From NCBI RefSeq assembly GCF_013141775.1, contig NZ_WHOB01000016.1, positions 186,001 to 250,000 on the forward strand: DNA of 64,000 nucleotides, read 5' to 3'. The notes beneath the pieces were generated by a model. The model had not been told where the DNA came from. It did not search any database and worked only from the letters and a program-made list of their open reading frames with translations. Position numbers and translations under genes: made by a program. Shown piece after piece: positions 24,945-33,383 of the stretch. The stretch comes from Paenibacillus phytohabitans (GTDB taxonomy: Bacteria > Bacillota > Bacilli > Paenibacillales > Paenibacillaceae). Numbering within the stretch: the stretch's first letter is position 1; every line of letters starts with the position of its first letter.

Positions 24945-26693
24945 TTGTTCTCCGTTCTCCGCGATCTCGGCTGGTTCTTCCGCCGGGAAAAAAGGCGCTA
25001 TGCTATTGGCCTTATACTGCTAATTGTGGTAGGTGTGCTTGAATTGCTGCCTCCCCGTCTCCTCGGTAACGCCATTGACGATATTGTCAGCGGCTCCATT
25101 ACTGCAGGTTCACTGATGAAATATATTGGCATGATCGTGCTCATGCTGCTGATTATTTACTGGATCACCTACATATGGATGCACAAGCTGTTCGGAGGTT
25201 CAAACCTGGTGGAGCGCCTGCTGCGCTCGCGCTTCATGAATCATCTCATGACGATGACACCGGCTTTCTTCGAACGTAACCGCACCGGTGATCTGATGGC
25301 CCGGGCCACCAATGATATCCGTGCGGTATCGGCTACCGTAGGCTTTGGTATGCTGACCCTCGTCGATTCGACAGTCTATCTGACAGTAGTGCTGTTCGCC
25401 ATGGGGTTCCTGGTCAGCTGGAAGCTGACACTTGCCGCAGTTATCCCGCTTCCTCTAATCGCGATAGCTATGGTCTTCTACGGCAAAGCCATTCACGACC
25501 GCTACAGTCTGGCGCAGGATGCTTTCGGTGACATGAACGATCAGGTGCTCGAATCCGTATCCGGTATCCGCGTTATCCGTGCCTATGTGCAGGAACGCCA
25601 GGATGAGAAGCGTTTCTCTGATATCACCGAAGATGTATACCGCAAGAATATGGCCGTAGCCCGGGTCGATGCTTTCTTCGAGCCGACGATCCGCTTTTGC
25701 GTAGGCCTCAGTTATATTATTGCGCTGACCTACGGAATCTATCTGGTCTTCCGCAATCAGATCACACTTGGAGATCTCGTCTCCTTCAATATGTATCTCG
25801 GCATGATTGTCTGGCCGATGTTCGCCATCGGCGAGCTGATTAACATTATGCAGCGCGGCGGCGCCTCGCTGGAGCGGATTGATGAGACACTGCATGCCAA
25901 ACCTGATGTGCAGGATATTCCTCATCCAACACCGGTAGAACATCCGTCATCTATTGAACTGAAGGATGTGACCTTCCGCTATCCGACCTCAACCATCGAC
26001 AACCTGAGCGGAGTCAGCCTTTCCTTGTCGCAGGGCCAGACACTCGGTGTAGTTGGACGGACCGGCAGCGGCAAATCGACCCTGCTGAAACAGCTGCTGC
26101 ATGAATATCCGACCGGCCAGGGTGAGATATTGATCTCAGGTGTTCCGATCGGGCAGATTGCCCTGGATCAGCTGCACAGCTGGATGGGTTATGTACCGCA
26201 GGAGCAGATTCTGTTCTCCAAATCGGTGCGCGAGAATATCCAGTTCGGTTATTCCGGTGCCAGTGATGAGCGTATCATGCAGGCTATAACGGCTGCAGCA
26301 TTCCAGAATGACCTCGGCACCTTGTCCGACGGGCTCGACACGATGGTTGGCGAACGCGGTGTTTCCCTGTCCGGAGGACAGAAGCAGCGGGTCTCGATCT
26401 CCAGAGCCTTCATCTCTAATCCGGATATTCTGATTCTGGATGATGCACTGTCTGCTGTTGACGCGCGGACGGAAGCCAAGATCATCGAGAACATCCGTGA
26501 AGAGCGCAGCGGTAAAACCACGCTCATCTCCACCCACCGCCTCTCGGCTATTGAACACGCCGATCTGATCGTGGTGCTGGACGGAGGACATATTACGGAG
26601 CGGGGTACCCACCAGGAGCTGCTTGAATTGAACGGCTGGTACCGTGAGCAGTTCGACCGTCAGCAGGTTGAGAATAACCTGACGAATGAATAA
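24945..26693 (+). CDS. bmrC: Multidrug ABC exporter subunit, BmrC (YheI) type
   Basis: A 582-residue half-transporter: six-span membrane domain, then ATPase with Walker A GRTGSGKST (about residue 372), signature LSGGQKQR (about 475) and Walker B ILILDDALS. The residue after Walker B is Asp instead of the catalytic Glu, which is the known asymmetry of BmrC in the BmrC/BmrD heterodimer, where one ATP site is degenerate. A TTG at 24945 follows AAAGGAAGGG and is the likely start; the frame open from 24720 runs through the attenuator and is rejected. It pairs with the next gene. Confidence 0.9.
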   Translation: MFSVLRDLGWFFRREKRRYAIGLILLIVVGVLELLPPRLLGNAIDDIVSGSITAGSLMKYIGMIVLMLLIIYWITYIWMHKLFGGSNLVERLLRSRFMNHLMTMTPAFFERNRTGDLMARATNDIRAVSATVGFGMLTLVDSTVYLTVVLFAMGFLVSWKLTLAAVIPLPLIAIAMVFYGKAIHDRYSLAQDAFGDMNDQVLESVSGIRVIRAYVQERQDEKRFSDITEDVYRKNMAVARVDAFFEPTIRFCVGLSYIIALTYGIYLVFRNQITLGDLVSFNMYLGMIVWPMFAIGELINIMQRGGASLERIDETLHAKPDVQDIPHPTPVEHPSSIELKDVTFRYPTSTIDNLSGVSLSLSQGQTLGVVGRTGSGKSTLLKQLLHEYPTGQGEILISGVPIGQIALDQLHSWMGYVPQEQILFSKSVRENIQFGYSGASDERIMQAITAAAFQNDLGTLSDGLDTMVGERGVSLSGGQKQRVSISRAFISNPDILILDDALSAVDARTEAKIIENIREERSGKTTLISTHRLSAIEHADLIVVLDGGHITERGTHQELLELNGWYREQFDRQQVENNLTNE

Positions 26694-26761
26694 CCCCAAA
26701 AAATACGTTTTTACGTGTATCATATCCATTCTAATGTTCTGAAATATAGGAGGTGTCACCG

Positions 26762-28858
26762 TTGACACAGAGTACAGGCAAACGTCTGCTGCAGTACGCA
26801 CTGACTGCCAAAAAAACATTCATAGCAGCCCTTCTGCTCCTCACCATCGGGGTAGCGGCTGAGCTGGCGGGGCCTTTCATCGCCAAGAGTATGATTGACA
26901 ATCACCTGCTCGCGATTGAGAAGCCTTATTTCGAGACTGCTTCGCCTGAAGATGCTGCTGAATATAACAACAACTATTACAAGCGCGGTGACCGGTTTGC
27001 CGCAGATGAAGTCAAAGGCCAGGAGATCCGCCTGCTTCAGGCTGGCAGAAGCTTCTATTTCATTAATGAAGCTGTAGCCCAGACTGAAGGCGAACGGAGT
27101 TTCTCGGACGGGAACCTGCGCATCCAATATGGCGACCAGGCGACGGTCTATCCGGCCGTCAGACTGTCGGCTGATGACCTGTTTTCATTTTACAAACCAG
27201 AGTTCCCCGGGATTTATAAACTGGTCGCTCTATACGCCATGTTCCTGGTCATCTCCATAATTGCGGAGTTCGGCAAAACCTACTGGCTGCAATCATCAGC
27301 TAACCAGGTCATCCGCAAGCTGCGGACGGACGTGTATGCGCATATCCAGCGTCTCCCGGTGCATTTCTTCGATAATCTGCCTGCGGGCAAGGTGGTGTCC
27401 CGGGTCACCAATGATACGGAAGCGGTCAAGGATCTGTTCATTGCCGTATTGTCCAACTTCGCAACAGGGATTATTAATATCACCGGTGTATATGTTGCGC
27501 TTTTCCTATTGGACATCAAGCTGGGTCTTGTCAGCTTGTTCATCGTACCGATTATCATTGTCTGGATTGTGCTCTACCGCAAGATTGCAACGAAATACAA
27601 TACGATCATCCGCTCACGCCTTAGTGAGATCAATGCCATTATCAATGAATCCATTCAAGGGATGTCCATTATCCGGATCTTCCGCCGCCAGAAGCAGAGT
27701 AGTGCGGAATTCGAACAGCTGAATGATGATTATCTGAAATACCAGAACAAAATGCTTAACCTGAATGCCTTCACGTCCCACAACCTGGTGAACTCCCTGC
27801 GCAGTCTCTCCTTCGTGCTCGTGCTGTGGTACTTCGGCTTCGGCAGTCTTGACGGTTCAACCTTCGTCTCTCTGGGCGTCCTTTACGCCTTCGTCGATGT
27901 ACTGGGACGGATGTTCCAGCCAATTACAGGGATGGTCAACCAGCTGGCGAACCTCGACAGCTCGATGGTATCCGCAGGGCGCGTCTTCACACTGATGGAT
28001 GAGCCTGGAGAGCCGGTAACCGACGGTTCGATGCCGCGTTATAAAGGTGATGTTGTCTTCAAGGATGTATCCTTCGCCTACAAAAAAGACTTCGTCCTGC
28101 GCGATATCTCCTTCGAAGCGCGTCCGGGTGAGACTGTTGCTCTGGTCGGTCATACCGGCTCGGGCAAAAGCTCGATCATCAATCTGCTGTTCCGCTTCTA
28201 TGATCCGCAAACCGGAAGCATCACTATTGACGGCCAGGAGGTCAAGGATCTGCCGAAACAGTGGCTGCGCAGCCATATGGGCATTGTGCTGCAGGACCCT
28301 TACCTCTTCACCGGAACGATTGCCTCGAATGTCAGTCTCGGGGATGAACGCATCAGCCGGGAACGTGTAGAGCGTGCCCTGCGTGAAGTAGGGGCTGACA
28401 AATTGCTGTCCCATCTGCCGCAAGGCTTCGACGAACCGGTAATTGAGAAAGGCAGCACATTGTCCGCCGGCCAGCGGCAGCTGATCTCCTTCGCCAGAGC
28501 GTTGTCGTTCGATCCGGCGATCCTGATTCTGGATGAAGCGACCTCCAACATTGATACCGAAACGGAGAGCATCATCCAGCAGGCGCTGGAGGTGCTGAAG
28601 AAAGGCCGGACTACATTCATCATTGCCCACCGGCTGTCCACCATCCGCAGCGCAGACCAGATTCTGGTGCTGCACCGGGGCGAGATTGTTGAACGGGGCA
28701 GCCATGATGAGCTGATGGCGCTGGGCGGACGTTACTTCCGCATGTATCAGCTTCAGCTGGGTGCCGGGGCCGGTAACGGTGCGGAGGCACCTGCCTCCGG
28801 CGCTGTCACCTCTTCCACTTCCGCTGCCGGACTGCGTCCGTCACTGGAGCAGATTTAA
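26762..28858 (+). CDS. bmrD: Multidrug ABC exporter subunit, BmrD (YheH) type
   Basis: A 698-residue partner of BmrC. Between the first two membrane spans there is an insertion of roughly 90 polar residues (about 45-135), a known feature of BmrD/YheH that forms an extracellular cap. The ATPase has Walker A GHTGSGKSS (about residue 462), a degenerate signature LSAGQRQ and a full Walker B with Glu, ILILDEATS. The heterodimer should export structurally diverse drugs. Start is TTG 26762, seven bases after AGGAGG. The gene follows bmrC after 68 bases; a terminator ends the operon. Confidence 0.9.
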   Translation: MTQSTGKRLLQYALTAKKTFIAALLLLTIGVAAELAGPFIAKSMIDNHLLAIEKPYFETASPEDAAEYNNNYYKRGDRFAADEVKGQEIRLLQAGRSFYFINEAVAQTEGERSFSDGNLRIQYGDQATVYPAVRLSADDLFSFYKPEFPGIYKLVALYAMFLVISIIAEFGKTYWLQSSANQVIRKLRTDVYAHIQRLPVHFFDNLPAGKVVSRVTNDTEAVKDLFIAVLSNFATGIINITGVYVALFLLDIKLGLVSLFIVPIIIVWIVLYRKIATKYNTIIRSRLSEINAIINESIQGMSIIRIFRRQKQSSAEFEQLNDDYLKYQNKMLNLNAFTSHNLVNSLRSLSFVLVLWYFGFGSLDGSTFVSLGVLYAFVDVLGRMFQPITGMVNQLANLDSSMVSAGRVFTLMDEPGEPVTDGSMPRYKGDVVFKDVSFAYKKDFVLRDISFEARPGETVALVGHTGSGKSSIINLLFRFYDPQTGSITIDGQEVKDLPKQWLRSHMGIVLQDPYLFTGTIASNVSLGDERISRERVERALREVGADKLLSHLPQGFDEPVIEKGSTLSAGQRQLISFARALSFDPAILILDEATSNIDTETESIIQQALEVLKKGRTTFIIAHRLSTIRSADQILVLHRGEIVERGSHDELMALGGRYFRMYQLQLGAGAGNGAEAPASGAVTSSTSAAGLRPSLEQI

Positions 28859-28896
28859 TCTTTGAGGATCAGCCAGCCTCTCTGCTGATTAACAAG

Positions 28897-28929
28897 CCCC
28901 CCTGATGCTGTAGAAGCTTCAGGGGGGTT
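28897..28929 (+). terminator. Terminator of the bmrCD operon
   Basis: CCCCCCTGA pairs with TCAGGGGGG over a 13-base loop, then TTCTTTC. Confidence 0.88.
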
Positions 28930-29000
28930 CTTTCGCTTGAGTTCAGAACATTTGTTCCGTATAATGGAAAGCAATACATACGGATGGGGTGAAGGACTTG

Positions 29001-30257
29001 ATGACCTATAGTCTGAGCAAGCGGCAAGCCCGGCTGTTCCTGCTGCGTCACCAGCGGCTGGTCACGGGAGGACTGAAGGAGGGCAAGATGAGCATCCACG
29101 GGTTCGTCCGCCACGTGGGCTGTATCCAATATGATCCGCTCAGCATCGCCGGACATAATCATGAGCTTGTGCTGCAGGCCAGACTACCGGGATTCCGGCC
29201 GGAAATGGCCACGGAGCTGCTCTATAAGGACAGGCTGCTGATTGACGGCTGGGACAAGAATATGTCGATCTACTGCACAGAGGACTGGCCTTATTTCCAG
29301 AGGCGCAGAGAAGCCGCCGCCAGGCATCAGGACAATGAAGCCATGGCTGCCATGGTCACCCATGTCCGTGAGGAGCTGAACTCGCGGGGTCCGCTCTCTT
29401 CACTCGATCTGGAGAGCAAAGAGAAGATCGACTGGTCCTGGGCTCCGGCGAGACTATCCCGGGCAGCGATGGAGAGCATGTATTTCTGGGGAGAGCTCTC
29501 TATTCACCACCGGGTGCATACCCGCCGTTATTATGACTTTACGGCTAAGCTGCTGCCGGCCGGACTGCTCAGTGCAAGCGATCCGAATGTAACTATGGAT
29601 CAGCACCATGACTGGTATGTACTGAGACGGATCGGCAGCATCGGTCTGCAATGGAACAAATCCGGGGACGGCTGGCTCGGAATCTCCGGCCTGAAGAGCA
29701 AGGAGCGGACTGCAGCCGTGCAGCGCCTGCTGCTAAGCGATAAGCTCCGCGAGGTACGGGTCGAGGGCATCAAGCTCCCGCTGTATATGCGGACAATAGA
29801 TGCCCCGGAGCTGGAAGCGGTACTGCGGCTGGATGATGCCGCTGATACAGGCACTGGCACACAAGAGATTACATTCGCAGCGGCGCTGGCTCCGCTCGAC
29901 AACCTGCTGTGGGACAGAGAGCTGATCCGCCAGCTCTTCGGCTTCCATTACCGCTGGGAGGTATACAAGCCGGTGCTTGAGCGGGAATACGGTTATTACG
30001 TACTTCCCCTTCTATATGGCGACCGCTTTATCGCCCGGCTTGAACCAGTGATGAATAAGAAGAGCGGAATTCTTACCATTGTCCGCTGGTGGTGGGAAAC
30101 CGGAGAATCGCTTGTTCCGGGCATGCTTCCCGCACTCGTCAAGGCCCTCACTTCACTTGCCCGCTCAACCGGAGCGTCCGGTATCCAGTTTACGCCGGAA
30201 ACTGTCCAGTCCTGCGGGCTGCAGGAGCTGGAATCCGCGTTGTCCTCTCCACAATAA
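29001..30257 (+). CDS. YcaQ-like winged-helix DNA glycosylase family protein
   Basis: A 418-residue protein of the winged-helix family that includes E. coli YcaQ, a glycosylase that unhooks DNA interstrand crosslinks. The catalytic QxD-type motif is visible in CIQYDPLS (about residue 42), and the C-terminal part has ALAPLDNLLWDR and YYVLPLLYGDRFIAR, hallmarks of the family. The ATG at 29001 with AAGGA upstream is preferred over GTG 28989. Being next to a multidrug exporter it could serve in resistance to DNA-damaging compounds, but that is inference. Confidence 0.85.
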   Translation: MTYSLSKRQARLFLLRHQRLVTGGLKEGKMSIHGFVRHVGCIQYDPLSIAGHNHELVLQARLPGFRPEMATELLYKDRLLIDGWDKNMSIYCTEDWPYFQRRREAAARHQDNEAMAAMVTHVREELNSRGPLSSLDLESKEKIDWSWAPARLSRAAMESMYFWGELSIHHRVHTRRYYDFTAKLLPAGLLSASDPNVTMDQHHDWYVLRRIGSIGLQWNKSGDGWLGISGLKSKERTAAVQRLLLSDKLREVRVEGIKLPLYMRTIDAPELEAVLRLDDAADTGTGTQEITFAAALAPLDNLLWDRELIRQLFGFHYRWEVYKPVLEREYGYYVLPLLYGDRFIARLEPVMNKKSGILTIVRWWWETGESLVPGMLPALVKALTSLARSTGASGIQFTPETVQSCGLQELESALSSPQ

Positions 30258-30268
30258 CTTCACAACGT

Positions 30269-30321
30269 AAAGAGACTCCTCTTATCCGCAGGGTTTTTCT
30301 GCATAAAGAGTGAGTCTCTTT
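30269..30321. terminator. Terminator-like stem between convergent genes
   Basis: AAAGAGACTC pairs with GAGTCTCTTT, inner CTCTTAT/ATAAAGAG; tails are short on T. Confidence 0.6.
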
Positions 30322-30343
30322 GGTATGAACTGATAGGATGGCA

Positions 30344-30808
30344 TTACTTGATATGCTCTTCCTCAAGCCCCAGCTTGCTGTACATCTCCGTACAATAGCC
30401 CTGCAGCTTAATCTCCAGTCTGCTCGCCTTGTTCTTGAACCGCTTCAATTCGCGGATCATATGGGCCCGTCCCGCCGGTGTGAACGTTTCCTGAATCCGT
30501 TCCTTGAAATAATCATGGACAATGTGGTTGCGTTCTTTCCATACCGCCTGCAGCTGGCTCGTTTCTTCCTCCGAGAATGGAAAGTGATGCTGGATTTCTT
30601 TGATGAGCTGGCCGAGTGAATTGCTAAGCTTGCGTTGATACAATTCTGATATCTCTGCATCGGTTGGCGTTTTGCCCTGTGACAGCTTGGTCAGCAGCAG
30701 CAGATTGGTCAATTGCTGCTCCAGCGCCTGGCAATAATAAACGGCCAGCCCGAAATAAGCAAATAGCTCTTTGGATTGTTCACTCTCCGGTACTTGTGTA
30801 TCCTTCAT
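30344..30808 (-). CDS. Lone HEPN-motif helical protein
   Basis: A 154-residue all-helical protein. It carries RNHIVH (about residue 93), matching the R-x4-H active-site pattern of HEPN-domain ribonucleases, within a helix context (AVWKERNHIVHDYFKERI). The N-terminal helix AYFGLAVYYCQALEQQL is also usual for HEPN-like proteins. No nucleotidyltransferase (MNT) antitoxin is next to it, so a classical HEPN-MNT toxin pair is not supported. GGGAGG precedes the ATG. It may be an immunity or RNA-turnover factor, or a non-catalytic HEPN protein. Confidence 0.65.
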   Translation of the reverse strand: MKDTQVPESEQSKELFAYFGLAVYYCQALEQQLTNLLLLTKLSQGKTPTDAEISELYQRKLSNSLGQLIKEIQHHFPFSEEETSQLQAVWKERNHIVHDYFKERIQETFTPAGRAHMIRELKRFKNKASRLEIKLQGYCTEMYSKLGLEEEHIK

Positions 30809-30863
30809 CTTTCCTCCCGTTCCTGATCTGTTTATTTGAGCTGTATAGATTGAAACTTTATTT

Positions 30864-31017
30864 CTATTTTGGAATGACCGTTACTGCAGAGAATATTTGG
30901 ACTTCCTGCCGCTGCCCGTCTACAGATTTCTCGAATTTAACCGCTGTTCGCGGTGGAAATCCGTAGACAAAGGCGGACGCTATCGCTCCTACAGTTCCAA
31001 ATATCTCCTCCGTCACT
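30864..31017. repeat. Dispersed palindromic element, copy 2
   Basis: Related to 17147-17295. Its main arms are GTCTACAGATTTC and GAAATCCGTAGAC (one mismatch); the inner hairpin is CCGC/GCGG and the outer arms are AATATTTGGACTT and AGTTCCAAATAT. Both copies share the flanks CTTCC-GCCGCTG, GGCG-ACGCTA-CGCTCCT and CTCCGTCACT. Confidence 0.75.
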
Positions 31018-31056
31018 TTTTCCAAACTGTAAATCTTCAGGTTCAAAGGATTCAGC

Positions 31057-31767
31057 TCATGTTATTTTGTTATAGTCCATGCGGCCGGAGCGGTAAATGT
31101 AGAATCCGGTCAGCAATATTATGTATACCAGCGCGTGGGCATAGGCGCCAAGCAGGGTCGGCACCGGCAGCGTATCCGCATTCATCATTGCATCCATCAC
31201 CGGAAATACGGGCGGCAGCAGGACCGGAACAACAGGTCCTGGTACCAGCTCAGCAACCTTGCTGGCGCTGATGGACATAATGATGGTGATCAGCATCAAG
31301 CCGGCGGCGTAACTGGTTCTGGACACCCAAGAGGACTGCAGGTACAGGGAGACCGCAATACCCAACATACCAAGTAGAGCATGTCCGGTAAAAGCAAGCA
31401 GGATCCGGTCCAGCCCGGCCGGTTCATTGAAACTCCCGGTCAACACCGGATAGATGACAATGAAGAGGTCCAGCAGCAAGGTGAGCAGACCCAATGTAAG
31501 TATACCGCCGATACTGTAGCGGCGGGCACTGCGGAGCTGGACAATAACCACCTGCTTCTGTACCGCATGCTCATGATTCAGAAAGCTTAACCCCAGCCAG
31601 CAGCAGGCTACAAATAGAAAGACTGCCGTAGCAGAGTAGCTGTTCATTACAGGATTAGGCTTATAGGAATACAAGATTAACACGGCTATAATGATGCCGG
31701 CAACCGGACCGAAATACCGCTGGGAGACACTGTAGCTGCGCAAAAAATATCCGATGAGAGCCTTCAC
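31057..31767 (-). CDS. ABC-2 type membrane protein
   Basis: A 236-residue hydrophobic protein with about six spans, the membrane part of a small ABC exporter with the ATPase encoded immediately upstream. The GTG start at 31767 overlaps the ATPase stop by four bases (GTGA). The longer open frame to 31806 lies inside the ATPase gene. Cargo is unknown. Downstream lies copy 2 of the dispersed repeat instead of a clear terminator. Confidence 0.85.
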   Translation of the reverse strand: MKALIGYFLRSYSVSQRYFGPVAGIIIAVLILYSYKPNPVMNSYSATAVFLFVACCWLGLSFLNHEHAVQKQVVIVQLRSARRYSIGGILTLGLLTLLLDLFIVIYPVLTGSFNEPAGLDRILLAFTGHALLGMLGIAVSLYLQSSWVSRTSYAAGLMLITIIMSISASKVAELVPGPVVPVLLPPVFPVMDAMMNADTLPVPTLLGAYAHALVYIILLTGFYIYRSGRMDYNKIT

Positions 31768-32729
31768 CCGCGTCCACTCCCGTTCTCTTCCTTCGGGTCC
31801 ATCCACTCTGTTATACCGCTTAAGCCCCCGAGACGTTCAACCGAAATAATTGAACCGCCTGCGGCAAGAATCTGCTGCAGGCAAGTATCCGACATCTTCT
31901 GCTCTACAGTCAATCCTGTACAGGCTGCACCTGCAGAATCCGGCACCGGCAGCATATGGAGCACTCCAGGCAACGCCATTACCGCCTGTTGTTCCACTGG
32001 CGGAAGGTCTGTGTAGACGATATGTACTGACGGCACCGTCCGCAGGTTCTCTGCTCCGTGGATTGTCCGGATAATCCGCCCTTCCTGCAGCACATACACG
32101 GCATCCGCCAGAGCTTCTACGGTCTGGGGCTCGTGCACGGAGAAGACCAGTGCCGTCCCTTCCGACTTCAGCTCCTGCAGCAGTTCGGTCAGCATATGCT
32201 GCGCCGGAAGATCCAGCCCGGACATGGGCTCGTCCAGCAGCAGAAGCTGCGGACGGATCAGCAGGCTCTGGATCAGATTGACCTTCTGCAGCATGCCCTT
32301 GGAGAAGCCTGCCAAGGGATGGCTGCGGGACGCTCCCAGCTTAAAGATAGCCAGAAGTTCGCTCACCCTAGATACCGCTGCCGCCCTGGAGAGCCCAGCA
32401 ATACGGCCCATGTCGTGCAGATAATCTTCCGCTGTTAATTTCAGTCCCGGAAACGCTTCGGGCGCATAACCCGTAGTCAGCCCTTGACGGCCGTATGTAA
32501 GTTCACCGGAGGACAGCCTCAGCAGTCCCGCGAGAATGGAGAGCAGTGTACTCTTGCCGGAGCCGTTCCGGCCGATGAGCGCCGTGGCCGTGCCAGGGCG
32601 GACAATCATCGATATGTCATGAAGAACCGGGCGGCCTCGATACCGCTTGGCTCCCCGGGTGAGTGTAATAAGCGGCGGTGCATCCGCATCTTCCGGCATA
32701 TGAATTCTGTCTGTACTCTGAAGGAACAT
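31764..32729 (-). CDS. ABC transporter ATP-binding protein
   Basis: A 321-residue ATPase with Walker A GRNGSGKST (about residue 54), signature FSKGMLQK (about 140, a variant of LSGGQ typical of ABC-2 systems), Walker B LLLLDEP and the switch His in SVHE. The C-terminal 90 residues are an extra domain common to drug or bacteriocin-type exporters. AAGGAGG precedes the ATG. It forms an operon with the ABC-2 protein. The 200 bases upstream of it contain no gene that I can support. Confidence 0.9.
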   Translation of the reverse strand: MFLQSTDRIHMPEDADAPPLITLTRGAKRYRGRPVLHDISMIVRPGTATALIGRNGSGKSTLLSILAGLLRLSSGELTYGRQGLTTGYAPEAFPGLKLTAEDYLHDMGRIAGLSRAAAVSRVSELLAIFKLGASRSHPLAGFSKGMLQKVNLIQSLLIRPQLLLLDEPMSGLDLPAQHMLTELLQELKSEGTALVFSVHEPQTVEALADAVYVLQEGRIIRTIHGAENLRTVPSVHIVYTDLPPVEQQAVMALPGVLHMLPVPDSAGAACTGLTVEQKMSDTCLQQILAAGGSIISVERLGGLSGITEWMDPKEENGSGRG

Positions 32730-32862
32730 TCGCTTAAAGCCTCCTTCAATTAACGCTAGGACACAGGCCGCATGGAATCACAGCCAAAGTTCTCTTTTTA
32801 CTACATTCGCCGGAAGTCTCCTTTTCTCCTGTTGGATTTCGCAGATTACTGAATATCGGATA

Positions 32863-32907
32863 CAAAAAAGCCAGAACCGTGCAGAATGATTCCCGCACCT
32901 GTCTGGC
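32863..32907 (-). terminator. Terminator after the copper-binding protein gene
   Basis: Minus strand GCCAGA...TCTGGC with inner GGTGC/GCACG pairing, followed by six T residues. Confidence 0.75.
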
Positions 32908-32942
32908 CCCTGCTTTTATATAAGGAAGTGCTTAAATCTGTA

Positions 32943-33290
32943 TTATGCGTATACCTCAACAGCTCCGCTTACCAGTCTGCAGGCCATTGCCGCACTGCGG
33001 CAGGCATCGATGCATTTCTGGCAGTGTATATGCTCATGTCTGCTGCTCGCATCCGCACAGCGCTCACAGATATCAGCACATAACCGGAGAATCTCCACCA
33101 CGAACGGGCTCTGCCGGGTCATTGCCTGGATAGCGAAAGAACACATGTCAGCACATTCGCGGTCAAGCTGGATGGTCTCCCTTAGTGCTGCCAAATCATA
33201 TTCTTTCAGGCTTGAGACATAGCTATAGTTACAGGCATCCATACATTTCATACAAGCATCAATGCATTCCTGATATTGAATTCGGGTCAT
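32943..33290 (-). CDS. Four-helix bundle copper-binding protein (Csp-like)
   Basis: A 115-residue protein with Cys residues arranged along helices: CIDACMKCMDAC at the N-terminus, CADMC in the middle, CADICERCAD and CQKCIDACRSAAMAC near the end. This is the pattern of the DUF326/Csp copper-storage proteins, which hold many Cu(I) ions inside a four-helix bundle. There is no signal peptide, so it is the cytosolic type. It has its own terminator; no copper ATPase or copper regulator is adjacent. Confidence 0.9.
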   Translation of the reverse strand: MTRIQYQECIDACMKCMDACNYSYVSSLKEYDLAALRETIQLDRECADMCSFAIQAMTRQSPFVVEILRLCADICERCADASSRHEHIHCQKCIDACRSAAMACRLVSGAVEVYA

Positions 33291-33383
33291 AGCCTTAAAC
33301 CTCCTGCAATTATTATAGGGTATGCCTATGTATTAACCTGCAAGAAAAGGAACGAACCAATCCCCCGGCTTCAGGGGAAGGTA

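Noticed and set aside
27857..28705. 282-codon minus-strand frame opposite bmrD
   Set aside because: Antisense of the conserved ATPase domain; typical shadow of ABC genes.
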